A stretch of 64,000 nucleotides of DNA from Bacteroidia bacterium (lineage in GTDB: Bacteria; Bacteroidota; Bacteroidia; Bacteroidales; Azobacteroidaceae): contig BNYG01000003.1 of the NCBI GenBank assembly GCA_026000155.1, positions 1 to 64,000 of the forward strand. Reading direction: 5' to 3'. The notes below the pieces were generated by a model. That model was not told the origin of the DNA, did not search any database, and saw only the letters and a program-made list of their open reading frames with translations. The stretch's first letter is position 1, and every line of letters starts with the position of its first letter. Both the position numbers and the translations under genes were made by a program. Shown in pieces: positions 51,122-59,804 of the stretch.

Positions 51122-51238
51122 ATGAATTTAGGAACAGGACCATTTATAAATGGTGTCAAAGAAATCACTTTAACAAAGTGGGAAGAGTTTCATACATTGA
51201 TATTAGTGTGTCGTCCCTGCGGGACATTAAGACAATAA
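51122..51238 (+). pseudogene. Short ORF in the nifJ leader, possible gene remnant
   Basis: A 38-codon frame, MNLGTGPFINGVKEITLTKW then EEFHTLILVCRPCGTLRQ, resembles the first residues of an FRG-type domain followed by codons from a GTCCC-TGC-GGGAC palindrome (51209-51221). The sequence is too short to identify. Palindromes ACCATTTATAAATGGT and CACTTT-AAC-AAAGTG also lie here. Confidence 0.25.
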
Positions 51239-51275
51239 AAACAAATTTTTACAAACAACATAAACAAAAAAAATT

Positions 51276-54200
51276 ATGGCTAAAGAAAAGAAATTTCTAA
51301 CCTGTGATGGTAATCAAGCGGCAGCGCATATCGCGTATATGTTCAGCGAAACCGCTGCGATTTATCCCATCACTCCTTCCTCCACCATGGCGGAATATGT
51401 GGACGAATGGTCTGCTGCCGGACGAAAAAACATTTTCGGCGAAACCGTTCGCGTGGACGAAATGCAATCGGAAGCAGGCGCTGCAGGCGCTATGCACGGT
51501 TCATTGCAAGCCGGAACGCTTTCTACGACTTTTACCGCTTCGCAAGGACTGTTGTTGATGATCCCCAATATGTATAAGGTAGCCGGAGAATTGCTTCCGG
51601 GTGTTTATCATGTTTCGGCTCGTGCCTTGGCATCCCATGCCCTTTCTATTTTTGGCGACCATCAGGATGTGATGGCTATTCGTCAAACCGGATGTGCAAT
51701 GTTTGCCACCGGTTCGGTGCAAGAAGTAATGGACTTGGCTGCTGTGGCTCATTTAGCGGCTATCAAATCGCGTGTTCCTTTCGTGCATTTCTTCGACGGA
51801 TTCCGGACTTCTCATGAAATCCAGAAAATCGAAACGTTGGAAAATGCCGATTTGGCTCCGCTGATTGACCGGGAAGCTTTGGCTGCTTTCCGTCAACGGG
51901 CATTGAATCCCGATGCACCGGTGGCTCGCGGTACGGCTCAAAACCCGGATATTTATTTCCAGGCACGTGAAGCATCGAATGTGTATTACGACAAAGTAGT
52001 CGATATTGTGGACGGTTATGTGAAACAGCTTTCCGAATTGACCGGCAGGAAGTACAATTTGTTCGATTATTACGGCGCGCCGGATGCCGAACGGGTGATT
52101 ATTGCCATGGGTTCGGTTACGGAAGCGATCAAAGAAACCATTGATTATCTGACGGCTAAAGGCGAAAAAGTTGGTTTGGTTTGTGTACACCTTTTCCGTC
52201 CGTTCTCCGTGAAACATTTGGGTGCCGTGATACCCGAAACGGTGAAACGCATTGCCGTTTTAGACCGTACCAAAGAACCGGGAGCTAACGGCGAACCGTT
52301 GTATATGGATGTGGTAGAAGCATTTGCTTCCTGCAAAGATATTCCTTGCGAAAATAAACCGGTTATCGTGGGCGGTCGCTATGGTTTGTCTTCCAAAGAT
52401 ACAACGCCGGCTCAAATCCTGTCGGTATATGAAAATCTTTCTTTGCCGATGCCCAAACATGGTTTTACCATCGGTATCGTGGATGATGTTACTTTCACGT
52501 CGCTGCCGCAAAAAGAAGAATTGATATTCGACGGCGGTCCTTTCGAAGCTAAATTCTACGGTTTGGGAGCTGACGGTACGGTAGGCGCCAACAAAAACTC
52601 CATCAAAATTATTGGAGATAATACCGATAAATATAGTCAGGCTTATTTTGCTTACGACTCCAAAAAATCAGGTGGTTTCACGTCTTCCCACTTGCGTTTC
52701 GGGGATAATCCGATTCGTTCAACCTATCTGGTGAATACACCGGACTTTGTGGCATGTCACGTGCAGGCTTATTTGCGCTTATACGATGTAACCAAAGGAT
52801 TGAAGAAAAACGGTACCTTCCTCTTGAATACGATTTGGGATGAAGCGCAGGTAAAAGAAAATCTTCCGGATAATGTAAAGAAATATCTGGCTCAGAATCA
52901 GATAAATTTTTACATTATCAATGCAACCAATATTGCACAGGAAATCGGTTTGGGCAACCGTACCAACACTATTTTGCAATCGGCTTTCTTCAAAATCACC
53001 GGTGTTATTCCTTACGAATTGGCGGTAGAACAAATGAAGAAATTCATTGTGAAATCCTACGGTAAGAAAGGGGAAGATATCGTTAATATGAATTACGCAG
53101 CGGTTGACCGTGGTGGCGATATTGTAAAAGTAAAAGTTCCTGCCGAATGGGCGAATATTCAATTGGAAGCTGAAAAAACAGATGCAAATATTCCCGAATT
53201 TATTGCCAAAATCGTTCAACCGATTAATGCACAAAAAGGAGATGATTTGCCTGTTTCCGCCTTTACCGGTCGTGAAGACGGGACTTGGGTGCAAGGTACC
53301 GCTGCTTACGAAAAACGCGGGGTAGCCAGCCATGTTCCGGTTTGGAATCCCGACAACTGTATCCAATGTAACCAATGTGCTTATGTTTGTCCTCACGCTG
53401 CTATCCGTCCGTTTGTGTTGGATGCTGACGAACAAGCGAAAGCTCCTTCCGGTTTAAGGACATTGAAAGCGGTTGGAAAACAATTCGACGGTATGCAATT
53501 CCGTATTCAGGTCGATGTGCTGGATTGTTTGGGTTGCGGCAATTGTCCGGATATTTGTCCGGGAAACAAGAACGGCAAAGCCTTGAAAATGGTGCCTATC
53601 GAAGAAGAATATGCAGAACAGGACAATTGGGATTTCTGCGTGAAAGAAGTAAAAACCAAGCAGCATTTGGTAGATGTTTCCTCTAACGTAAAAAATTCGC
53701 AATTTGCAACGCCTTTGTTTGAGTTCTCCGGCGCCTGTTCGGGTTGCGGTGAAACACCCTATGTGAAATTGATTTCGCAATTGTTTGGCGACCGTCAAAT
53801 GATAGCAAACGCCACCGGTTGTACGTCAATTTATTCAGGCTCAGCTCCTTCCACTCCTTACACCACTAACGCAGAAGGACACGGTCCGGCTTGGGCGAAT
53901 TCTTTGTTTGAAGACAATGCCGAATACGGTTTGGGTATGAAAATCGGTACCGAAAAAATGCGTGAGCGCGTTGTGGAAAAAACAAAAGCCTTGCTGGCCA
54001 TTGAATGGACGCACGAAAAAGTGAAAACCGCCGCTCAAAACTGGCTCGACAACATGAACGACACAGGCGCGGCCGGCAGAAAAGCCGCTGACGAATACGC
54101 CGAAACCTTGCTGTGGGGCGCAATGACGGTGGAAGAACTTGTGCAGTATTTCAAAGAAGCAAATTGCAACAACGACCCGAATATCAAAACATTGGAAGAT

Positions 54201-55010
54201 GTAAAAAGTTATTTGGAAAAAGCGGGTACGCCCGAAGCAGCCGAAATGCTTCAATTGGTAGAAATGCAGTTAGCGTCCGGTTTGGATACTTGCGGTTGTC
54301 CCGCCTGCACCCTCTGCAAAGAGTTGTACGGGTTGAAACATTACTTTGTGAAACGCAGTCAATGGATTATCGGCGGCGACGGTTGGGGATACGACATCGG
54401 TTTCGGCGGATTAGACCACGTGATTGCTTCCGGTCAGAATGTCAATATCTTGGTTGTGGATACGGAAGTATATTCCAACACCGGCGGACAATCGTCCAAA
54501 TCGACTCCGGTAGGCGCCGTGGCTAAATTTGCAGCAGCCGGCAAACGGATTCGCAAAAAAGATTTGGGAATGATTGCCACGACTTACGGTTATGTGTATG
54601 TAGCTCAAATTGCGATGGGAGCCAATCAGGCGCAAACCTTGAAAGCCATTCGCGAAGCGGAAGCTTACGATGGACCTTCGTTGATTATCGCTTATTCGCC
54701 GTGTATCAATCACGGTTTGAAACGCGGTATGGGCAAGGCTCAGGAAGAACAAAAAGCAGCTGTAGAATGCGGCTACTGGCATTTATGGCGTTTCGACCCG
54801 CGTTTGGAAGCCGAAGGGAAGAACCCGTTCCAATTGGATTCCAAAGAACCGGATTGGAGTAAATTCCAGGATTTCCTGAAAAATGAAGTCCGCTTTGCTT
54901 CTTTGACGAAACAATATCCTGCTGAAGCAGAAGAGTTGTTCCGGATAACGGAAGCAAATGCTAAGTGGCGTTTGGATGGGTATAAGCGGTTGGCAGCGCA
55001 AACGTTTTGA
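51276..55010 (+). CDS. nifJ: Pyruvate:ferredoxin (flavodoxin) oxidoreductase
   Basis: The 1244-residue single-chain enzyme oxidises pyruvate and CoA to acetyl-CoA and CO2, passing electrons to ferredoxin; it marks anaerobic metabolism. In order: the TPP-pyrimidine-binding domain (AAIYPITPSSTMAEYVDEW, VDEMQSEAGAAGAMHG), the transketolase-C-like domain, and a two-[4Fe-4S] ferredoxin domain (CIQCNQCAYVCPHAAIRP at about 695, CLGCGNCPDICPG at about 750). The C-terminal TPP domain follows (CSGCGETPYVKLISQLFGD, IGGDGWGYDIGFGGLDHV, VDTEVYSNTGGQSSKSTP). The length is slightly above the usual 1170-1200 residues. It is monocistronic, ending before a strong palindrome. Confidence 0.97.
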   Translation: MAKEKKFLTCDGNQAAAHIAYMFSETAAIYPITPSSTMAEYVDEWSAAGRKNIFGETVRVDEMQSEAGAAGAMHGSLQAGTLSTTFTASQGLLLMIPNMYKVAGELLPGVYHVSARALASHALSIFGDHQDVMAIRQTGCAMFATGSVQEVMDLAAVAHLAAIKSRVPFVHFFDGFRTSHEIQKIETLENADLAPLIDREALAAFRQRALNPDAPVARGTAQNPDIYFQAREASNVYYDKVVDIVDGYVKQLSELTGRKYNLFDYYGAPDAERVIIAMGSVTEAIKETIDYLTAKGEKVGLVCVHLFRPFSVKHLGAVIPETVKRIAVLDRTKEPGANGEPLYMDVVEAFASCKDIPCENKPVIVGGRYGLSSKDTTPAQILSVYENLSLPMPKHGFTIGIVDDVTFTSLPQKEELIFDGGPFEAKFYGLGADGTVGANKNSIKIIGDNTDKYSQAYFAYDSKKSGGFTSSHLRFGDNPIRSTYLVNTPDFVACHVQAYLRLYDVTKGLKKNGTFLLNTIWDEAQVKENLPDNVKKYLAQNQINFYIINATNIAQEIGLGNRTNTILQSAFFKITGVIPYELAVEQMKKFIVKSYGKKGEDIVNMNYAAVDRGGDIVKVKVPAEWANIQLEAEKTDANIPEFIAKIVQPINAQKGDDLPVSAFTGREDGTWVQGTAAYEKRGVASHVPVWNPDNCIQCNQCAYVCPHAAIRPFVLDADEQAKAPSGLRTLKAVGKQFDGMQFRIQVDVLDCLGCGNCPDICPGNKNGKALKMVPIEEEYAEQDNWDFCVKEVKTKQHLVDVSSNVKNSQFATPLFEFSGACSGCGETPYVKLISQLFGDRQMIANATGCTSIYSGSAPSTPYTTNAEGHGPAWANSLFEDNAEYGLGMKIGTEKMRERVVEKTKALLAIEWTHEKVKTAAQNWLDNMNDTGAAGRKAADEYAETLLWGAMTVEELVQYFKEANCNNDPNIKTLEDVKSYLEKAGTPEAAEMLQLVEMQLASGLDTCGCPACTLCKELYGLKHYFVKRSQWIIGGDGWGYDIGFGGLDHVIASGQNVNILVVDTEVYSNTGGQSSKSTPVGAVAKFAAAGKRIRKKDLGMIATTYGYVYVAQIAMGANQAQTLKAIREAEAYDGPSLIIAYSPCINHGLKRGMGKAQEEQKAAVECGYWHLWRFDPRLEAEGKNPFQLDSKEPDWSKFQDFLKNEVRFASLTKQYPAEAEELFRITEANAKWRLDGYKRLAAQTF

Positions 55011-55034
55011 TTCGTTAAATGTTGCAACGTCACC

Positions 55035-55062
55035 GTAGGGGCAGGGTGCGCCCTGCCCCTAC
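55035..55062. repeat. GTAGGGGC-type palindrome after nifJ
   Basis: Arms GTAGGGGCAGGG and CCCTGCCCCTAC with loop TGCG, 24 bp after the nifJ stop. A similar core lies inside the RlmI-like gene (42354-42384). Confidence 0.85.
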
Positions 55063-55133
55063 AATGAAACGGTACAACGTCCGTGCATTGAAAACGCATC
55101 ATGCCCAATCATAAACGATAATGATTAAAAATG

Positions 55134-55175
55134 AAAACCATTGTGGAAATAAAAATCCGCAATGGTTTTTATTTT
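55134..55175. terminator. Bidirectional hairpin with A/T flanks
   Basis: AAAACCATTGTGG pairs with CCGCAATGGTTTT across a 10-base loop, followed by a T-rich run. It can end nifJ transcription. Confidence 0.65.
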
Positions 55176-55316
55176 TTGTAAAACATATCACTATCCCAAT
55201 TCGCAGGATTATTATGGATGTATTCTGCAATACGCACATGGTCGTTGGCGTTGCGAATAATCATAATCAGGTAATCGGATACTGCGGCGATGGTGTATGT
55301 TTGGATTATATGGCAT
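55169..55316 (-). pseudogene. RAYT (REP-associated tyrosine transposase) remnant
   Basis: From ATG 55316 the minus strand reads MPYNPNIHHRRSIRLPDYDY, the N terminus of RAYT/Y1 transposases (HRRSIRL-x-x-YDYS). After the SQ residues another frame gives the family C terminus, MIIRNANDHVRIAEYIHNNP then ANWDSDMFYKK and a stop at 55169. The catalytic HUH and Tyr residues (about 120 codons) are gone. The element is dead. REP-like palindromes and the hairpin at 55134-55175 lie next to it. Confidence 0.8.
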
Positions 55317-55409
55317 AATTTAACGTTTTAGGACTGTAAAAATAACGCTTTTTCTTGAAAGAATAAATAGATTTTCGAAAATAATCTGTTCAAATTCGGA
55401 ATAAAATTA

Positions 55410-55417
55410 TACTTTTG
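55410..55417 (+). promoter_or_regulatory. -7 box of the possible noncoding transcript
   Basis: TACTTTTG followed by TAGCATAC. No good -33. Confidence 0.45.
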
Positions 55418-55661
55418 TAGCATACTATAAAAAATAGATAGATATAACATAAACGAAAAATCGTGCGGAAAGCACCAATATTAAATAAATAAAAATAGCG
55501 ATACTGCTATTCTTGGTCTTCATTTTCCACAATTGACTCATTTTTTGAGTTATTGATATAGAAAGGTATATGTAAGTTGTAACTGCGGGGCTAAGTAAAA
55601 GGGCAGTGCATTACGAAGAAGATAATCAAAGAATAAACAGATTATCGGATGAATAGCAGTA

Positions 55662-55694
55662 AGACCTGTTAAGTTTCAAAAACTTAACAGGTCT
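55662..55694. repeat. CCTGTTAAG-type palindrome, terminator-like
   Basis: Fourteen-bp arms around TCAAA; related to 58796-58828 and to 16443-16475. It lies between the possible RNA and the small toxin gene. Confidence 0.75.
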
Positions 55695-55708
55695 GTTTGA
55701 TTCAAGAT

Positions 55709-55885
55709 TTATTTAGCAAATCCTTTTATCCTTTCTGGATTAATTGCTTGATGGTAAATTGTAATGACTCGTACTGTGCGGGCAGTAACAGAATAGAGAT
55801 CAGCCATTTGCGTATAAAACTGCGGCTGAATTGTCAAGATTTTGGTAATATTTTTCTGTGATTTTACAAATGGTCTTGCCACCAT
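55709..55885 (-). pseudogene. RelE/ParE-type toxin, truncated
   Basis: The 58-residue frame (ATG 55885) ends with ADLYSVTARTVRVITIYHQA, then INPERIKGFAK. This resembles the C-terminal strand pair of RelE/ParE toxins (the RTVRVI-x-I-x-x-x-x-x-NPE pattern). Typical toxins have about 90-100 residues, so the N-terminal half is missing. Its ATG lies inside the last codons of the antitoxin-like gene, overlapping by 22 bp, an arrangement consistent with an operon. It is probably inactive. Confidence 0.5.
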
Positions 55886-56031
55886 AAATCCATTTTTGAT
55901 TTATATTCCGATAAACTCATTCCTTTCTGACGTTCCGCTTCGCATACCATTTCGCGAAAATCGGCTATTGTAACCTTCTGATTTTCACTTGGAAACAACC
56001 AATTAACTTCTTTCTTTTTCGTTGTAATCAT
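55864..56031 (-). CDS. Small antitoxin-like protein
   Basis: The 55-residue protein starts at ATG 56031; an upstream TTG in the open frame is less likely. It reads VNWLFPSENQKVTIADFREM then VCEAERQKGMSLSEYKSKM and WWQDHL. I recall similar proteins, with the FPSENQKVTI-x-x-F pattern, encoded next to RelE/ParE-type toxins in Bacteroidales. A TACTTTTG box (56056-56063) lies 24 bp upstream. The partner toxin is truncated. Confidence 0.6.
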   Translation of the reverse strand: MITTKKKEVNWLFPSENQKVTIADFREMVCEAERQKGMSLSEYKSKMDLWWQDHL

Positions 56032-56055
56032 ACCGCTTTGCGTTTTATCTGAAAA

Positions 56056-56063
56056 CAAAAGTA
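56056..56063 (-). promoter_or_regulatory. -7 box of the antitoxin-like gene
   Basis: Minus strand TACTTTTG. No clear -33. Confidence 0.5.
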
Positions 56064-56109
56064 CAATAAATTTCCGAAATACATGCGAATATACAACTTT
56101 TTCACGCCC

Positions 56110-58734
56110 TCACGCAAACTTAAACCGCATCACCACTTCCCCAGTCTCCTTATCAATCTCTATTTTCTGATTTTCCAGCCCAATATCTTTCCCTGTGGAC
56201 ATTTTAAACAATCCGGCTAAAAATTGCATGCCGTTATTCATCACTTGTTCTATTTCGGCAGATTTCTTTTCGGTTTCCATCCGTTCCTGCTCTTTTTGCT
56301 GATCTTCCTGTTCTTCAAACAATTCCAATTGAACGGTTTCGGAAGAATCGGTTACGATTTCTGTCGGCGTTTCAAGCAGTTGGTTTTCAGATAAATCCTC
56401 TTCTTTTTGCTCTCTTCTAAGTTCTTGTTCTTTGATTAATTCTTCTATTTGCTGGATAAACTGCGAACGTCCTTTGGTGGAAAAATCGACATAATTCGTT
56501 GTGTTTTTATCCGACAGAACACCGTCGAACAAGTTCTGTTTTACCAATAATCCGGCGGCAATATTCTGTTCTATCGAGAATCGGGTGATAAAATTGTAGA
56601 TGGTCAGTTTGTGGCTCTTTTGCCCCAAGCGGTCGATACGTCCGATGCGCTGATTTTTCTTGGCGGGATTCCAAGGGAGTTCAAAATTAATCAGCATATC
56701 AGCTACTTGCAAATTCAGACCGGCTCCTCCGGCTTCGGTGGAAAGAAAAATCTTACATTCGGGCGTATCTTCAAATTGGCGGATGAGTTCGCCGCGCAAC
56801 TTTACCGGAACGTTTCCGTTCAATTCCACAAAGCCGATATTGTTTTCCCGCAACAGTTGCCCGATTAATTTATGCACTTTGATCCATTCCGAGAAAATAA
56901 TGATTTTGCGGTTGCTGTTCCGAAGGTCTAATTTCTCGAACAATATATCGCGTAATTCCTCTAATTTGGGCGATTCATTCGTCTCTTCATCAATCAGATA
57001 AGTAGAATCACAGACCATCCGGGCGCTGTTGAGCAATAAAGTTAATTTCTGCAAATCGTAGGGTGTCAGAAATTTCTTGCGGACAATTTGAGAAATGCCT
57101 TGCATGTATCCGGCATGATATTCTTCTTGCAGGGGCGACAATTTTACCGGAATATCAATTTGCTGAACAGAAGGCAATTGACTTAGTACTTCGCTCTTTT
57201 CCCTCCGAATAAGAATATTTGATAACTTTTCATTCAAGGGATTTAAATCGTAATAAGCGTTGATTTTATTCGGTTTTTCGGGGTCGAAAAGACAGTGTTG
57301 ATAGGAAAATTCCCACAAGGGACCTAAAAAATAAGGGTCTATCGTGCTGATAATGGAAAAAATATCTATCAAACGGTTTTCGATGGGCGTACCGGTTATG
57401 ACCAAAACATGCTTGTATTTCAATCGGTTGACTGCCGATGCCGTTTTTGTTTCGTAATTCTTTATTTTTTGTGCCTCGTCCAATATCAGAAAATCAAAAT
57501 CCGCTTTGTTAATCGCGCGGCTGTCGCGCAAAATGGTTTCGTAATTGACGATGAAAAAGAAATAATTATCGTCCAAATACTGTTTGGCACGTTCTTCCGG
57601 CGTTCCGGACAGCACCAAGGCTTTCTCGTACGTAAACTTTTCAATCTCTTTTTTCCACTGCGATTTCAGGGTTGCGGGACAAACCACCAAGGTTTTGCGA
57701 AAACCGAAAATCTGCTTTTTAAGCACAGCTGTAACAATGGCTTGAATCGTTTTCCCCAATCCCATTTCATCGGCGATAATGGATGCCTTGCGAAAAAGTG
57801 CGAACTTCACGCCCTCCTGTTGGTAAGGGAAAAGCGACGCAGAAATGGACGAAAAATCAACTTCCTGTTTTTGTCTTAATTCGTCGAGCATCAATTCTTC
57901 ATAGCGGAGTTCCACTTTTTCTTTCACTTCAGGACGAATGCAAATCGTTTCGTAATTTCCGGCTTCTTCAATAAAAGGCAAAAATGTTTCCACTTCCGTA
58001 TTTTCAATGAATGCTGATTTTTTGAAGAATTTGGAAATCAACAGTTTCTCGTTCAAGGGTATTTCGCCCTTATAATGCCACGATATTTTGTAATCGTTTA
58101 GCGGGTCGCAATAGATTTCGATAAACGGATAAGTTTTGTTCAGACTGTCATACAAGGCTTTATTTTCCTTCAACTCCCGAAATGCATACATGATATGCTT
58201 GGTCGTCCCGAGTTTGTTGAATTGCGAATCGGAGCTATCGCTGTATCCGGTTTCCTTCTCAAAATCGCGCAGGAAAATTTTGTAACGGATACCTTTTTCG
58301 TTTGTCAGAACATGGTCGCCGTAGATATTATCCGCCCATTTAATCCGGTAATCGGCTTTGTCGGCTTTCATTCGCCGTTCAGTCAATACCCGTTTAATCA
58401 TTCCCTGTCGCGAATATTTCTTGTGTTCCGTAATTTCTTTGGGTTTCAATTGTTTTAATTCCGCATCATATTGCAACAAACAAGCATAAGAATAACGATT
58501 CCAACCCATCCGCTCTCCGTTAACTTCGGGTACGATATGATTGTCTTCATCAAAAATCAGTGAAACATCCAACTGTGCGATTTTTTCTGTTGATGTTACG
58601 ATAAAGTCAATGGAAACAGCCGATTGAGACAAAATTGTGCAATCATTGTTATTAAACAAAATTTCGCCGTACGCCAATTCTGTTGGGGCCAACGTTTTTT
58701 TTACGTCTTCAATTATGGAGGCAATATTATTCAT
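56110..58734 (-). CDS. SNF2-family DEAD/DEAH helicase-like ATPase
   Basis: The 874-residue protein starts at ATG 58734 (MNNIASIIEDVKKTLAPTEL); the open frame reaches 58773 but that start precedes the promoter box. Helicase motifs: ADEMGLGKTIQA (I, about 322-333), LVVCPATLKSQW (Ia), LDEAQKIKN (II), VITGTPIENRL (III), FLSTEAGGAGLNLQ (V) and RIGRIDRLGQ (VI). The C terminus is a Glu/Gln-rich coiled segment. Such ATPases remodel nucleoprotein complexes and often appear in accessory or defence regions. The N-terminal 280 residues are not a family I recognise; no nuclease domain is visible. Confidence 0.92.
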   Translation of the reverse strand: MNNIASIIEDVKKTLAPTELAYGEILFNNNDCTILSQSAVSIDFIVTSTEKIAQLDVSLIFDEDNHIVPEVNGERMGWNRYSYACLLQYDAELKQLKPKEITEHKKYSRQGMIKRVLTERRMKADKADYRIKWADNIYGDHVLTNEKGIRYKIFLRDFEKETGYSDSSDSQFNKLGTTKHIMYAFRELKENKALYDSLNKTYPFIEIYCDPLNDYKISWHYKGEIPLNEKLLISKFFKKSAFIENTEVETFLPFIEEAGNYETICIRPEVKEKVELRYEELMLDELRQKQEVDFSSISASLFPYQQEGVKFALFRKASIIADEMGLGKTIQAIVTAVLKKQIFGFRKTLVVCPATLKSQWKKEIEKFTYEKALVLSGTPEERAKQYLDDNYFFFIVNYETILRDSRAINKADFDFLILDEAQKIKNYETKTASAVNRLKYKHVLVITGTPIENRLIDIFSIISTIDPYFLGPLWEFSYQHCLFDPEKPNKINAYYDLNPLNEKLSNILIRREKSEVLSQLPSVQQIDIPVKLSPLQEEYHAGYMQGISQIVRKKFLTPYDLQKLTLLLNSARMVCDSTYLIDEETNESPKLEELRDILFEKLDLRNSNRKIIIFSEWIKVHKLIGQLLRENNIGFVELNGNVPVKLRGELIRQFEDTPECKIFLSTEAGGAGLNLQVADMLINFELPWNPAKKNQRIGRIDRLGQKSHKLTIYNFITRFSIEQNIAAGLLVKQNLFDGVLSDKNTTNYVDFSTKGRSQFIQQIEELIKEQELRREQKEEDLSENQLLETPTEIVTDSSETVQLELFEEQEDQQKEQERMETEKKSAEIEQVMNNGMQFLAGLFKMSTGKDIGLENQKIEIDKETGEVVMRFKFA

Positions 58735-58761
58735 TGATAGTTGTTTTTTAATTTGAGAGGG

Positions 58762-58769
58762 CAAAGATA
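58762..58769 (-). promoter_or_regulatory. -7 box of the SNF2 gene
   Basis: Minus strand TATCTTTG, 27 bp before ATG 58734. It decides the start choice. Confidence 0.6.
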
Positions 58770-58795
58770 GCATTTCCTATTGAAAAATAAAAAAC

Positions 58796-58828
58796 AAGCC
58801 TGTTAGGTCTTAAAGACCTAACAGGCTT
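58796..58828. repeat. CCTGTTAGG-type palindrome, terminator of dinD
   Basis: Arms AAGCCTGTTAGGTCTT and AAGACCTAACAGGCTT around a single A. It lies 24 bp beyond the dinD stop and 27 bp upstream of the SNF2 promoter box. Confidence 0.8.
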
Positions 58829-58852
58829 ATAAGGAAATAATGCCGAAAATTT

Positions 58853-59677
58853 TTATTTACTTTTCAATGCTTTTTTCTCTTCGCTCTTCAAACGGCGTTC
58901 CACTTTCCGAATATCCTCAGCCGGAGGTAATTTTTCGGGAACAATTCCACGTTCAAGTAATGTACCCCTCACAGCCCGGTTATTCTCAATATGTTCCCGC
59001 TCTATCGGAGGCGTTCCCTGTAAATCTTTGGTCTGAACATTGATACTTGTCATTTCTGCCGCAAGGTCTTTCGCCTTTATATTCACTGTTTGAAGAAAAT
59101 CAGCCACAGGCCTACCTTTTGGAACACTCAATTTATTCTTTAAGGCAGAGGCACTTAGATGAAATAAGGCTTGATCTCCTTTGGAACGAATCACAGCAAA
59201 ATCTTGCTCATTAACACCCCGTTCATAGAGTATTGCAGACAATTGTTTTTCCGTTTCTTGCAATTTTGTCCTTGCTTTGACTCGTTCAACATCCAATAGC
59301 CTTGTCTCAACTAACTCTGCGATACGGGTTTGTATGGCAAAATAAGTTTGAGCAAAAGCAATTTGTTCCTTCCGAGTGTCCCCATTTTGCGCAATTAGGT
59401 AGCATGCATAACGTGTCAAAAGGATGTCATCTGTCTCATACTGAGCGCCTTTACCCACCTCGATCAGTTTGCTGACGTCAGCAAACTGATCCTGGGGCTC
59501 CAGAGAGGCATTTTTGCATGCTTCTTTCGCTTTGTCAATTGTTTTAACAAAATTTCTCCACTGGGAATAGCCTAATAGAAATTGTAATTTCCGGGCGCTC
59601 CAACATTCAACTCCATTGTAAGTAAAGGCAGCTTGTTCAAACTGCTGAAAAAGTGCTTTGATTTCTGACGACTTCAT
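58853..59677 (-). CDS. dinD: DNA-damage-inducible protein D
   Basis: The 274-residue protein has the same length as E. coli DinD. The N-terminal part is a Bro-N/KilA-like domain ([35 protein letters not shown]) and continues with [31 protein letters not shown], the family signature. The C terminus carries a NTF-like charged region ([21 protein letters not shown]). DinD is SOS-regulated in E. coli and inhibits RecA-mediated strand exchange there; a role here is inferred. A canonical promoter (TTTG-18-TATCTTTG) lies upstream. A 30-bp perfect palindrome (59462-59491) is inside the gene. Confidence 0.9.
   Translation of the reverse strand: MKSSEIKALFQQFEQAAFTYNGVECWSARKLQFLLGYSQWRNFVKTIDKAKEACKNASLEPQDQFADVSKLIEVGKGAQYETDDILLTRYACYLIAQNGDTRKEQIAFAQTYFAIQTRIAELVETRLLDVERVKARTKLQETEKQLSAILYERGVNEQDFAVIRSKGDQALFHLSASALKNKLSVPKGRPVADFLQTVNIKAKDLAAEMTSINVQTKDLQGTPPIEREHIENNRAVRGTLLERGIVPEKLPPAEDIRKVERRLKSEEKKALKSK
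59462..59491. repeat. 30-bp perfect palindrome inside dinD
   Basis: The sequence GATCAGTTTGCTGAC is followed at once by its reverse complement. It encodes [11 protein letters not shown], the position just before the conserved VGKGAQ and [13 protein letters not shown] blocks. Confidence 0.95.
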
Positions 59678-59728
59678 AGCTTTAATTTGTTTATTAATAA
59701 TGATACGTAAAATGATTAAAATATTTCA

Positions 59729-59776
59729 CAAAGATAAACCTTTTATTTTAATAGCAAAGTTTTTTAGCTATCTTTG
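59729..59776. promoter_or_regulatory. Divergent promoters of dinD and the DUF6377 regulator
   Basis: Minus strand: TTTG (59758-59755), 18 bp, TATCTTTG (59736-59729) towards dinD. Plus strand: TATCTTTG (59769-59776) towards the DUF6377 gene. The -33 of dinD lies 10 bp from the opposing -7 box. Confidence 0.65.
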
Positions 59777-59804
59777 CCCTAATCTTGTAAACAAATCTGA
59801 TATT

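Larger units (their letters stand above)
55317..55708. ncRNA. Gene-free stretch with a possible noncoding transcript
   Basis: No gene is seen. A TACTTTTG box at 55410-55417 points right. The next 240 bp hold successive small hairpins (GTGC-GGAAA-GCAC; ATAGC-GATACT-GCTAT; ACTCATTTTTTGAGT; GATAATC...GATTATC). The stretch ends in the strong hairpin AGACCTGTTAAGTT-TCAAA-AACTTAACAGGTCT (55662-55694). Together they resemble a structured RNA of about 270 nt with its own promoter and terminator. I do not recognise the class. Confidence 0.35.

Noticed and set aside
55121..55318. A 65-codon plus-strand frame.
   Set aside because: It is the complement of the RAYT remnant.
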